In this document: positions 52,399 to 60,433 of the stretch, one piece after another
How positions within the stretch are numbered: position 1 is the stretch's first letter
Layout: every line of letters begins with the position of its first letter
NCBI RefSeq assembly: GCF_027533845.1
Contig: NZ_JAPZVN010000001.1
Coordinates: forward strand, 558,001 to 622,000
Length of the DNA stretch: 64,000 nt
Reading direction: 5' to 3'
Source: Streptomyces sp. RPT161
GTDB taxonomy: Bacteria > Actinomycetota > Actinomycetes > Streptomycetales > Streptomycetaceae
The notes under the pieces: generated by a model
Told to the model about the DNA's origin: nothing
What the model saw: only the letters and a program-made list of their open reading frames with translations
Database searches by the model: none
Position numbers and translations under genes: made by a program

Positions 52399-53699
52399 GA
52401 CGCGAACCGGTCACGGATCACATCAAAGTGGTCAGTGAAGGTCGCGACTGCGGGTACGTCGGGGCGGTGAGCTACCGCCTTGGCGACTGCGGCAAGTTCA
52501 GCCAATGTCCGTGCCGATCCTGTTTGCGCGACGATGGCCAGCGCCTTGGTGGCGGCCTCGGCTCCGCGCTCTGGCTCGTCGGCTCTGGCGTAGGCGCGGG
52601 CCAGCCGGGCGAGGTAGACACTCCGGTCGTTGCGGTAGGCCTGCGGGAGGGTGGCGAGTTCCTTCTCGAAGAGGCTGACCGCGCGCATCGGCTCGCCCAG
52701 GTCGATCCAACAGTTCGCGCGCTGGATCTCGATGTAGGTGGGTGTGCAGTACGACGTGTCGATCGCGGTAGCCAGCCCTGTCAGGTTCGGCTCCGAGGCC
52801 AGAGTGTGCGCCTCGTCGAACTTGGCGAGTGCGGCCCTGGGGTTGCGCATGAGGGCGTATCCCTGGGCTTCTTGCTGGGCGGCGAGTGCGGTGATCCGGG
52901 GCGTCAGTCCGGGGATCCGCTGCGCGGCACGTGCGAGGCCAACGGCCCTTTCGGCGCTCATTCGTGATGTCGCCTGGTTGCTCTTGCGGAACAGTACGTA
53001 GGACTGCATGTGGTCGTCGGCGGCCTCCTGCGCCCACTCCATGGACCGGTCCGACCAGTAGGCCGCCGATCGGGAGTCCCCAATATCCTGGAACAGCCAG
53101 CCCAGGAACTCGGCTACCCGTGAGCCGACGCGTAACAGCCCTTTCCGCGTGGACCCGTTGGCCGTCTCCAACAGGGTTGCGACGCTCTGCGCGTAGTGCA
53201 GCACAAGGGGAAGGGTCTGCCGCGCGCCGAAGAAGTTCGCCCCCTTGTAGTGCTGCGGGAGCTGGCTCTCAATGAGTGCCAGCACGAATTCGGGGTCGGT
53301 CGCGTCGTCCGTGATTGGCGTAGCCGACAGGTTGTCCGGTGTCGTATCCCCTGGCAGCCACGTGGGGACGACGTCGGACACGGGCAAGAGGGGCTGTTGG
53401 CCGTCGCTCGGCTCCCACTCCCGTCGGGCAAGCCCGAGTAGTCGTCCGGGGATTCGCAGGCCGTCGGCCACGCGCTCGATCACGGTCATGTCCTTCACGA
53501 CCCGTTGGCCCGACAACACCTCCCCAACCCGGCTCGGTGACATGTCGCAGCGTCGTGCGATCAGCGACGGATACATGCCCGCGCGTGCCTTGACGAGCTG
53601 GAAGATCTTGGCGAAGTCACGCTGACGGCATGCCTCGATCATCTGCGCGTCGGCGAGTAATCGCGCCGGAAGCTCCTGCGGTGGTTCGAACTTGGGCAT
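52395..53699 (-). CDS. XRE-type regulator with TPR-like domain
   Basis: 434 residues from ATG 53699 (MPKFEPPQELPARLLADAQM). N-terminal helix-turn-helix at ~20-95: FAKIFQLVKARAGMYPSLIARRCDMSPSRVGEVLSGQRVVKDMTVIERVADGL. The remaining ~330 residues are helical TPR-like repeats (SAAYWSDRSMEWAQEAADDHMQSYVLFRKSNQ, EIQRANCWIDLGEPMRAVSLFEKELATL). Such proteins bind peptides or small ligands in their TPR groove. A perfect palindrome at 53758-53776 lies 59 bases upstream between it and a divergent HATPase gene. Confidence 0.9.
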   Translation of the reverse strand: MPKFEPPQELPARLLADAQMIEACRQRDFAKIFQLVKARAGMYPSLIARRCDMSPSRVGEVLSGQRVVKDMTVIERVADGLRIPGRLLGLARREWEPSDGQQPLLPVSDVVPTWLPGDTTPDNLSATPITDDATDPEFVLALIESQLPQHYKGANFFGARQTLPLVLHYAQSVATLLETANGSTRKGLLRVGSRVAEFLGWLFQDIGDSRSAAYWSDRSMEWAQEAADDHMQSYVLFRKSNQATSRMSAERAVGLARAAQRIPGLTPRITALAAQQEAQGYALMRNPRAALAKFDEAHTLASEPNLTGLATAIDTSYCTPTYIEIQRANCWIDLGEPMRAVSLFEKELATLPQAYRNDRSVYLARLARAYARADEPERGAEAATKALAIVAQTGSARTLAELAAVAKAVAHRPDVPAVATFTDHFDVIRDRFAS

Positions 53700-53757
53700 G
53701 AGCGGCGCTCCGGGGACGGGCAGTTCGCACGAGTCGATGTGACCTGTCCCACGTGAT

Positions 53758-53776
53758 GTTACCCACGGTGGGTAAC
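53758..53776. promoter_or_regulatory. Palindrome between divergent regulator and HATPase genes
   Basis: GTTACCCACGGTGGGTAAC has eight-base arms and ends one base before the ATG of the HATPase gene. Its right arm contains GGTGGG, the likely ribosome site. A protein bound here, or the mRNA hairpin itself, would block translation or transcription. Confidence 0.65.
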
Positions 53777-53777
53777 C

Positions 53778-54248
53778 ATGCTGGGCTACTTGCCGCACAT
53801 GTTGGCCACGAGGCTGTTGACCATGCAGTTGCGACAGATGGACGCCACTGGAGCGGTAGCAGTACGGCGATGGTCCCGCCGACCGCAGTGCGTCGGGCTG
53901 GCACGCGCCGAGTTGCGTACCACGCTGGCCGGATGGGGGCTCGAAGAGCTCGCCGAGGTCTCGACACTGGTCCTCTCCGAGTTGCTAACGAACGCGGTGC
54001 GGCATGCCCATGTCTCTCCGGGGCGAGAGATCGAGACGCGCTTCATGCGCACACGTCGCGGCACGCGCCTTGAGGTCCACGACGCATCCGAGCGGCGTCC
54101 AGAAAAGCGCCCGCCAGCGCTGGATGCGGTGAACGGCCGGGGTCTGTCGCTGGTGGCCTCGCTGGCTGACTCGTGGGGCGTAGAGCCACGTGCGGGCGTC
54201 GGCAAGGTCGTATGGGCAGAGATCAACGCACCGGAATCTGGAAGGTGA
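53778..54248 (+). CDS. HATPase-domain protein (anti-sigma-like ATP-binding regulator)
   Basis: 156 residues. GHKL ATPase fold of the SpoIIAB/RsbW type: N-box LVLSELLTNAVRHAHVSPG, G1 box VHDASERRP, G2 box VNGRGLSLVASLADSWGVEP. No kinase His domain or membrane part. Streptomyces have dozens of these, often beside XRE regulators; a few act as anti-sigma factors and most are unassigned. The translation start is uncertain, with several ATGs up to 53838. Confidence 0.87.
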   Translation: MLGYLPHMLATRLLTMQLRQMDATGAVAVRRWSRRPQCVGLARAELRTTLAGWGLEELAEVSTLVLSELLTNAVRHAHVSPGREIETRFMRTRRGTRLEVHDASERRPEKRPPALDAVNGRGLSLVASLADSWGVEPRAGVGKVVWAEINAPESGR

Positions 54249-54357
54249 TTGTCATGGCGTGTGACCATGCGGAGTCCGCGTTGAAGGTGCGTCGCGGCAG
54301 GACGGACGGGCCGGGCCGACCGAACGCGGAGGCGTGCGGGCCTGCTTCGGGGAGGTC

Positions 54358-54407
54358 GCCACACCCGGCCCCACACCCCCGTCGGGCGTGCGGGGGCCGG
54401 GTGTGGC
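54358..54407. terminator. Bidirectional terminator between HATPase and secreted protein genes
   Basis: A perfect 15-base stem (GCCACACCCGGCCCC and complement) has a 20-base loop, 110 bases after the HATPase stop and 16 bases from the convergent gene stop. Confidence 0.85.
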
Positions 54408-54423
54408 GGCGAGGCCTACCGTG

Positions 54424-54828
54424 TCACCACCGGTCGATGCCCATGACCCGGGCCGCGTCGTGGATCGCGTTGTAATGCGGGATCGACATGTCGGACTTCT
54501 TGTCCTTCGCCGGGAGGTTCCGGTCCGTCCGCCGGAACTCGTCACGTGCTGCGGCTAACAGACTGGTGCCGTAGCCGACCGGCACGTCCTTCTGCCCGTG
54601 GATGGGGTGTGACTTGGCCGCCGTCTGGCTTCCGGCCTGCGCCAGGATGCTGCGAGCCTGGTTGTACGCGGCTGCGCTGATCCTCTGCGGGTTGGCCACC
54701 ACCGCGTGCACACCGGCAGCCACGGGGGCGTTCTCAGCACTCACGGCTGCGGAAGCGGGGACAACGGCCGCGGCGAGTGCCCCAGCGATCACTACTGCCG
54801 CGACCCCTGTCCGGACGATGAGCTTCAT
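54424..54828 (-). CDS. Secreted protein of unknown function
   Basis: 134 residues from ATG 54828 with GAGAGGCAGCGC upstream. Signal peptide 1-28 (VVPASA|AVSA). The mature part of about 106 residues has no Cys, is Ala-rich then charged (LLAAARDEFRRTDRNLPAKDKKSDMSIPHYNAIHDAARVMGIDRW). No family recognised. Expression and location next to regulators suggest an accessory exported product. Confidence 0.78.
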   Translation of the reverse strand: MKLIVRTGVAAVVIAGALAAAVVPASAAVSAENAPVAAGVHAVVANPQRISAAAYNQARSILAQAGSQTAAKSHPIHGQKDVPVGYGTSLLAAARDEFRRTDRNLPAKDKKSDMSIPHYNAIHDAARVMGIDRW

Positions 54829-55117
54829 GCGCTGCCTCTCGGTCTCGACACGATCAGGAAACTGCCGGGGGAGCCTGCCCAGCATCACCTCACGTTGAAC
54901 AGCGCCCTACAGGTGACGGGCCATCCCGCGTCAGACGGTTCGTACGGGTGCGCGGAGAGCGCAAGGACGCTGGGAGGACGCAGCCGAAACAGGCGGCGGG
55001 TCGCGGGCTCGGCGCCTCCCGTCGCGTCCGGAATCGGCGGGATCCTCGACCAGGCCCGAACCGTGGGCAACCAGCCAACTGGCCGCGTTACCAGGCCACA
55101 TGAAGGCAAGGGAGTTG

Positions 55118-55483
55118 CTAACGCCTCGCGTAGTCGACGTACCCCTGCCAGTCCACGACGACGCAGGGTTCGTCGCCGACCACCCAGGCGTCGTGGCCGG
55201 GCGGGATGATGGTGAAGTCTCCTGGACCCATCACCGTCTCCTCGCCGTCGTCCATGACGATCTTCATATGGCCCGAGATGGTGTATCCGGTGTGGGCGGC
55301 CTGGCAGCTCTCGGTCTGGGCGATCGGTTTGACGTGCTTGGACCACTGCCAGCCGGGTTGGAAGGTGGCCCGCCCGACGGCGCCGCCGCCTTCGATGTTG
55401 ACGAGTTCCAGCTGCCCCTTGCCCTCTTCGAAGGGGCGCACCTCGTCAGGTGAGTCAAGGCTCTTGTTGACTAGACCGGACAT
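55118..55483 (-). CDS. Cupin domain protein
   Basis: 121 residues. Single-domain cupin: motif 1 GWQWSKHVKPIAQTESCQAAHTGYTISG and motif 2 GDFTIIPPGHDAWVVGDEPCVVVDW carry His and Glu-type ligands in a degenerate pattern. Similar small cupins bind sugars or metals or modify small molecules; activity not predictable. Monocistronic, with a 177-base region upstream shared with the divergent PPOX-fold gene. Confidence 0.88.
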   Translation of the reverse strand: MSGLVNKSLDSPDEVRPFEEGKGQLELVNIEGGGAVGRATFQPGWQWSKHVKPIAQTESCQAAHTGYTISGHMKIVMDDGEETVMGPGDFTIIPPGHDAWVVGDEPCVVVDWQGYVDYARR

Positions 55484-55588
55484 GAGGCTTCGCTTCCTCT
55501 GGCCTACCGGCTCCGTACAACACCCAGAGTATGCGATATCGGAAATCCGGGCTCTTGCGCCGCAGGCGGCAGGGCGGCGGTCCGGCCA

Positions 55589-55619
55589 TTGACCTGAACC
55601 GTGGTTCAGGTCCTACGTT
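55589..55619 (+). promoter_or_regulatory. MerR-type promoter of the PPOX-fold gene
   Basis: TTGACC (55589-55594) and TACGTT (55614-55619) are 19 bases apart, too far for normal sigma-70 recognition. The spacer is a perfect inverted repeat of ten-base arms (GACCTGAACC, then GT, then GGTTCAGGTC; 55591-55612). This is the architecture of MerR-family promoters, where the regulator twists the DNA to activate. Confidence 0.75.
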
Positions 55620-55660
55620 CGGGGTGTCAGCGATCGGTACTGCGAGTAGGGCGGTGGACG

Positions 55661-56074
55661 GTGGTTTTCACGGAGGCGGAGCGGGCGTATCTGGCGGGGC
55701 AGGGCCTGGGAAGGCTCGCCACCGTGGGACGGGATGGTGGGCCGCAGGTGCGGCCGGTCGGTTTTCGGTGCAATACCGACGGGACGGTCGACATCGGCGG
55801 CCCCAGGCTGAGTAGCAGCCAGAAATGGCGGAACGCCCAGGCCAATCCACACGTGGCCTTCGTCGTGGACGACATGACGCCGGACGAGCCGGGCGCCGTG
55901 AAACCGGGCTGGGGGCGGGGCGTGGAGATCCGGGGCCGCGCAGAGCTGCTGACCGGTGTCGAGCCGCCGCTCGCACCGGACTTCTTCAGCGACGAGATCA
56001 TCCGCGTCCACCCCGAACGCGTCATCAGCTGGCACATCAACTCCGGGGAGTTCGAGTCCCGGAACCTGGGGTAG
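55661..56074 (+). CDS. PPOX/F420-type FMN-binding split-barrel protein
   Basis: 137 residues from a GTG at 55661. The split barrel is clear: LGRLATVGRDGGPQVRPVGFRCNTDGTVDIGGPRL, SSQKWRNAQANPHVAFVVDD and HPERVISWHINSGEF. This pattern fits the actinobacterial pyridoxamine-oxidase-like / F420-dependent reductase-like group (TIGR03618-type). It probably reduces or binds a small electrophile. A MerR-type promoter lies 42 bases upstream, suggesting inducible detoxification. Confidence 0.88.
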   Translation: MVFTEAERAYLAGQGLGRLATVGRDGGPQVRPVGFRCNTDGTVDIGGPRLSSSQKWRNAQANPHVAFVVDDMTPDEPGAVKPGWGRGVEIRGRAELLTGVEPPLAPDFFSDEIIRVHPERVISWHINSGEFESRNLG

Positions 56075-56112
56075 CCGCCCGGGCCGCGGTGGGGGCGTCC
56101 TAAGGTGATCTC

Positions 56113-56298
56113 ATGAAGGCAGTGCGTTACGCCCCGTCATCACACACTCCCAAGGTGGCCCTCGTCGCCTCGATCTGCGGCTCGGTGGCGCTGCCCGCAG
56201 ACATCGGCGACTGGCAGCGTCTGGCGGCCTCGGCCGCGATCGGTGGGGTCGCCGCTCTGGCCGCCCGGTGCTGTACGTGGTGGCAACTGCGGGACTGA
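56113..56298 (+). CDS. Putative 61-residue membrane peptide
   Basis: ATG with AGGTGATC upstream, peptide MKAVRYAPSSHTPKVALVASICGSVALPADIGDWQRLAASAAIGGV with one or two hydrophobic stretches. Ends ten bases before the convergent DUF2165 gene. Composition is coding-like, but no family is recognised. Confidence 0.42.
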   Translation: MKAVRYAPSSHTPKVALVASICGSVALPADIGDWQRLAASAAIGGVAALAARCCTWWQLRD

Positions 56299-56307
56299 GA
56301 CCGGCGG

Positions 56308-56838
56308 TTACTCGCCGTCCCGGTGCGGCAGTCTGACCACGACCAGTGAGACGCCTGCCAGGAGGATATCGCGGGCGGCGGAGTCCAGGCCGTTCCAGGC
56401 CTTCGACTGCCACATGGCGAACCACTCGCCGCCGATCGCGACGAAGCCCGCGCCGAACAGCAGCAGCACCATCACCAGGCCCAGCGTGCTGGCGGCACGG
56501 GCGCGGGCGAGGTCGCCGTCGCGCACAAGTGCGCGGGTCCACAGCGCCGTTGCGGCGATCAGGACGACCGCGCTGAGCGTCTCCCAGGCGATGATGGCCA
56601 CATAGGCGGTGTCCGCGACCGCGTGCGACGTGATCGCCCGCCACATCAGCGTCTTGTCGTGGAACGTGGTGTCCATCGCGAAGACATGCCGTACGAACTG
56701 CTGGTTGGTGCCGAAGTCGGTGATGTTCCCGAACGCCACCAGCGCCATGTACAGCGCCACCGTACCGGTCACCGCCGTCGCCGCGGCGGGCAGACCGCCC
56801 AGCGTCCGCAGCACGCCCCGCCGACCACTCCCCGTCAT
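56308..56838 (-). CDS. DUF2165 family small membrane protein
   Basis: 176 residues from ATG 56838 (MTGSGRRG). Four membrane helices; the family pattern is VALYMALVAFGNITDFGTNQQFVRHVFAMDTTF and AIIAWETLSAVVLI, GAGFVAIGGEWFAMWQSKAWNGLDSA. Function unknown. Divergent from the pobA-like gene with only 71 bases between, so both promoters overlap. Confidence 0.9.
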   Translation of the reverse strand: MTGSGRRGVLRTLGGLPAAATAVTGTVALYMALVAFGNITDFGTNQQFVRHVFAMDTTFHDKTLMWRAITSHAVADTAYVAIIAWETLSAVVLIAATALWTRALVRDGDLARARAASTLGLVMVLLLFGAGFVAIGGEWFAMWQSKAWNGLDSAARDILLAGVSLVVVRLPHRDGE

Positions 56839-56909
56839 CACGGTGTTTCCCCTCCTACGGCATACTTCCCCGCTGACATGTCCCCACCAGGATGAAGGCT
56901 GGCACACGG

Positions 56910-58103
56910 ATGACTACGGTAACCACCCGTACCCAGGTCGTGGTCATCGGTGCCGGGCCCGCCGGGCTCAGCACGGCGAACCTGCTGCGCCAGCGGGGCG
57001 TTGACTGCGTCGTGCTGGAGGCGCGCAGCCGGGAGTTCATCGAGCGGCATCCACGCGCCGGGTTCCTTGAGGAGTGGGCGGTACGCGAACTGGAGCGGTA
57101 CGGACTGGCCGGGCGGCTGCTCCGACAGGCTGGCCGGCACGGCTCGTTCGAGTTCCGCTTCGATGCGCGGCGGCACCACATCCACTACGCGCGGCTGACC
57201 GGGCAGCACCATTTCGTCTATCCGCAGCAGGAGTTGGTGACCGACCTGGTCGCCCACTACGCCGATGTGCTCGGCGGCGACATCCGGTTCGAGGTCGACG
57301 ACGTGCGACTGCACGACCTCACCACCGAGCGCCCTTTCGTCACGTACACCGATCCGGACACCGGCGGGCGGCACCGCGTCGAGTGCGCGTACATCGCTGG
57401 TTGCGACGGTGCGCGCGGGGTCTGCCGACGCCACATACCGGCGCACGAGAGCGTGTTCGCCAGCCGTGACTACGGCATCGGCTGGCTGGCGCTGCTGGTC
57501 GAGGCGCCGCCCTCCGCCGAGGGGGTCGTCTTCGGCATCCACCCGCGCGGCTTCGCCGCCCATATGGCCCGCACTCCGCGGATCACCCGCTTCTACCTCC
57601 AGTGCCCGTCCGGTGACGACGCGGCGAACTGGAGCCACGAGCGTGTCTGGCGGGAACTGCACACCCGGCTGGCGGTGCCGGGCGCACCGATCGCCGAGGG
57701 CCGGATCGTCGAACGGCAGGTGCTCGACATGCACAACTACGTCGTGGAGCCGATGTCGTACGGCAGGCTCCACCTCGCCGGGGACAGCGCGCACCTGGTG
57801 GCACCGATCGGCGCCAAGGGCATGAACCTCGCGCTCCATGACGCGTTCGCGCTCAGCTCGGCGCTCACCGCGCGGCTGCGGGACGGCGACGGGTCCGGGC
57901 TTGCCGGGTACTCGGCGCGGTGCCTACGTCGGGTGTGGCAGTACCAGGAGTTCTCGCAGTGGTTCGCCGACGTGCTGCACGGGGCGACGGACCCCGACCC
58001 CTTCCAGGCCCGTATCGCCGAAGCACGGCTGCGGCGGCTGCTGGACTCCCCGGCCGCCGCCACGGCGTTCTGCGAGCTGTACATCGGCCGGCTCGCCGGC
58101 TGA
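56910..58103 (+). CDS. pobA: 4-hydroxybenzoate 3-monooxygenase
   Basis: 397 residues from ATG 56910 (MTTVTTRTQ); an in-frame ATG at 56892 is the alternative. FAD Rossmann motif VVVIGAGPAGLSTANLL, DG motif YIAGCDGARGVCR, second FAD motif LHLAGDSAHLVAPIGAKGMNLALHDA. Tyr/Pro pattern of PobA (YCPHQ-like, QHHFVYPQQELVTDL) and length match. Converts 4-hydroxybenzoate to protocatechuate with NAD(P)H, an entry to the beta-ketoadipate route; no pca gene is in the window. Convergent with the ABC ATPase. Confidence 0.93.
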   Translation: MTTVTTRTQVVVIGAGPAGLSTANLLRQRGVDCVVLEARSREFIERHPRAGFLEEWAVRELERYGLAGRLLRQAGRHGSFEFRFDARRHHIHYARLTGQHHFVYPQQELVTDLVAHYADVLGGDIRFEVDDVRLHDLTTERPFVTYTDPDTGGRHRVECAYIAGCDGARGVCRRHIPAHESVFASRDYGIGWLALLVEAPPSAEGVVFGIHPRGFAAHMARTPRITRFYLQCPSGDDAANWSHERVWRELHTRLAVPGAPIAEGRIVERQVLDMHNYVVEPMSYGRLHLAGDSAHLVAPIGAKGMNLALHDAFALSSALTARLRDGDGSGLAGYSARCLRRVWQYQEFSQWFADVLHGATDPDPFQARIAEARLRRLLDSPAAATAFCELYIGRLAG

Positions 58104-58111
58104 GCGCGGGG

Positions 58112-58798
58112 TCACACCGCTGGCCTGCGGTCCTCCACCGCCACCCGGCCCTTCCTGATGGTGGCCAGCCGGGGTGCGCGGCGGGCGACCGCCGAGTCAT
58201 GGGTGACCACCACGAACGTCAGCCCCTGCTCCCGCCACAGCCGTTCCAGCAGGCCCATCACCTCGTCCCGGTCCGCCGCGTCGAGATCACCGGTCGGTTC
58301 GTCGGCGAGCAGCACCCTGGGCCGCTTCACCAGCGCCCGGGCCACCGCCACCCGTTGCCGTTGGCTGCCGGACAGCGCGGCGGGCAGGGCGCCGCGGTGT
58401 TCCGCCAGGCCCACCGACTCCAGTGCCCCGGTGGCCTGTTGGCGGCGTTGCGCCGCGCTCAGGCCCAGCGGGACCAGGGCCGTCTCGACGTTCTCCAGGG
58501 CGGTGAGGGAAGGGATGAGGTTGCCGGTGCGGAACACGAACCCGATGCTCTCGCTGCGCAGTTGAGTCAGCCGCGCCTCGGGCAGCAGGGCGAGGTCGGT
58601 GCCGTCGAGTTCGACGCTGCCCTCGGTGGGGCGGTCCAGGCCGCCGAGCATCTGGAGCAGGGTGGTCTTGCCGCCGCCCGCGGGTCCCTGGATGACGAGT
58701 TGACCGCCGTCCTCGATCACCAGGTCGACGCCGGTCAGGGCGTCGATGGTCTCGCCGCCGCGACGGTAGCGCTTGGTGACACCGGTCAGTGTGTACAT
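58112..58798 (-). CDS. MacB/LolD-type ABC transporter ATPase with altered Q-loop
   Basis: 228 residues. Walker A GPAGGGKTT (38-46), signature LSGSQRQRVAVARAL (142-156, Gly replaced by Ser), Walker B VLLADEPTGDLD (162-173), switch His200 (VVVTHD). The Q-loop reads GFVFRTGNL, so the Gln that contacts the attacking water and the permease is Arg90. These deviations may lower or change activity. Partner permease is encoded 33 bases upstream. No periplasmic-type adaptor is near. Confidence 0.92.
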   Translation of the reverse strand: MYTLTGVTKRYRRGGETIDALTGVDLVIEDGGQLVIQGPAGGGKTTLLQMLGGLDRPTEGSVELDGTDLALLPEARLTQLRSESIGFVFRTGNLIPSLTALENVETALVPLGLSAAQRRQQATGALESVGLAEHRGALPAALSGSQRQRVAVARALVKRPRVLLADEPTGDLDAADRDEVMGLLERLWREQGLTFVVVTHDSAVARRAPRLATIRKGRVAVEDRRPAV

Positions 58799-58831
58799 GC
58801 CTCGTTCCGTGGGGTGTGGGGGTTCGGTGGG

Positions 58832-60220
58832 TTACTCGACGCGGTGCAGGGCGTCCGCGGGCCGCAGCCGGGAGACCCGCCAGCCGCCGACGCCCGCCGC
58901 GACCAGGCCGCCGCCGACGGCGAGGGCGGCGGCGACCATGACGGTGGTGGCGTTGACGGGGGCGGTCAGCGCGATGTGCGGCAGCCTGTCGGCGCTGCCC
59001 ACCCTGGCGGTGAGCATGGGGCTGGCGGTTGTGAGGGCGTACGCCGCCGCCAGGCCGAGCGTGATGCCGAGGGCGCCGCCGATCAGGCCGTTGACCAGTG
59101 CCTCGCCCACCACCTGCCGGACGACCCGGCCGCTGCTCCAGCCCAGCGCGCGCAGCGTGCCGAACTCGCGGGTCCGGCGCCCGACCGCGGACCAGGTGAG
59201 CAGTCCGGCCGCCAGGAACGCGGCGGCCAGCACGGTCGCGGAGAGCCAACTCCCCACGGTCGAGGCGAGGTTGGACGCGGTGGACAGCGATCCGGTGACG
59301 TGGGCGGCGAGTTCGGCCGAGGTGGTGACACGGATGCCCGGAACGTTGTGCTGGATGGCCGACTTGGCGGTGCCGACGTGCCCGGGGTCGGTGGCCCTGA
59401 CGTAGACCGTGCTGACCTTGCCGGGGGCGTTGGCGAGGGCCTGGGCCTGATGCAGCGGTAGGTAGACATCGGCGGTCGGATCCGCGGCGGTGGCGATTCC
59501 GATGACCTTGAAGGTGCTGCCGTGCACGGTGAGCGCCGTGCCCACGGACAGGCTGGTGCGCCGGGCGTAGTCGCGGTCCACCACGGCGACCTTGTCGTCG
59601 GTCTGCTTGGCGCTGAAGCCCGTACCGCTGGTGATCGTGACGGCGGTCAGCGGTCCGATGCCGGGGTGGGAGACGTCGACGCCGTACGCGCGGTAGTCGT
59701 CGGCGGTGGCCTGGCCGCCGCCCCGCGCGGCGCCGGCGGAGTGCCCGGCGGTGACGCCGCCGTAGCCGCCGAAGCCGTGCTGGCCGTTGATCTCGCCGGT
59801 GCTGTCGGCGCCGGCCGGGAGCGACTGGCCGCGCCCCCGGGAGTCGTGGCCGCCGCCCTTGACGATCCGCAGGCCGAGGCCGCCCGCCGCGTCGGCCACA
59901 CCGCTCTGCCCGCGCACCCGGCTGACCACGGAGGAGTCCAGCGACTGGCCGCCCTGGACCGTCACGTGGTCGTCGCCCTCGGCCGGACCGGCGGGGTGCG
60001 CGGTGAAGTCGGCCTTGGGCGGGGAGGCCGCCGGGGTGACGGTCAGGTCGGTGCCGCGGCCGTAGAGCGACTGGACGACCTGGCCCTTCGCCTGCCCGGT
60101 ACCGGTCGCGACGGAGGAGACGGTGACCACCAGACCGGTGCCGAGGGCGAGCCCCAGGGCGATGGCGAACGCCGCCCGCGCGCGGCGGCGCAGCTCACGC
60201 CGTAGGTAGGTGAAGAACAT
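58832..60220 (-). CDS. FtsX/MacB-like ABC permease
   Basis: 462 residues. N-terminal membrane helix (FAIALGLALGTGLVVTVSSVATG), a large extracytoplasmic domain of about 270 residues and three C-terminal helices with the FtsX pattern (TREFGTLRALGWSSGRVVRQVVGEALVNGLIGGALG). The outer domain holds a Gly/Ser/Asp-rich insertion (~115-165: GGGHDSRGRGQS, GQHGFGGYGGVTAGHSAG). MacB-type exporters use the outer domain to move molecules at the membrane face without passage through the cytosol. The gene is upstream in the operon with the ATPase. Confidence 0.92.
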   Translation of the reverse strand: MFFTYLRRELRRRARAAFAIALGLALGTGLVVTVSSVATGTGQAKGQVVQSLYGRGTDLTVTPAASPPKADFTAHPAGPAEGDDHVTVQGGQSLDSSVVSRVRGQSGVADAAGGLGLRIVKGGGHDSRGRGQSLPAGADSTGEINGQHGFGGYGGVTAGHSAGAARGGGQATADDYRAYGVDVSHPGIGPLTAVTITSGTGFSAKQTDDKVAVVDRDYARRTSLSVGTALTVHGSTFKVIGIATAADPTADVYLPLHQAQALANAPGKVSTVYVRATDPGHVGTAKSAIQHNVPGIRVTTSAELAAHVTGSLSTASNLASTVGSWLSATVLAAAFLAAGLLTWSAVGRRTREFGTLRALGWSSGRVVRQVVGEALVNGLIGGALGITLGLAAAYALTTASPMLTARVGSADRLPHIALTAPVNATTVMVAAALAVGGGLVAAGVGGWRVSRLRPADALHRVE

Positions 60221-60331
60221 CCGGCCCTCGCCGTCGGCGCCCCGCGAGCGGAGACATGGGGAGACTGACGGCGAAATGGTAGGAACCGGCCGTTAGGGCT
60301 CTCTGAGTCCCGTATGAAACAGGCATGAGAA

Positions 60332-60359
60332 TGCCCCTGGAGCGTACGCTCCAGGGGCA
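60332..60359. terminator. Terminator after the L,D-transpeptidase gene
   Basis: A perfect 28-base palindrome (arms TGCCCCTGGAGCGT and complement), 75 bases after the transpeptidase stop. Confidence 0.82.
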
Positions 60360-60433
60360 CCTCGGCGGCACGGGTGCGGGGCGTCGCCCCGCCGGTGCCG
60401 ACCGGTCGCGGTCGTTCGGCGCCGCCGGGAGGG

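Noticed and set aside
54254-54475. Plus-strand small frame after the HATPase gene
   Set aside because: It runs through the terminator hairpin and into the convergent secreted-protein gene; no ribosome site.
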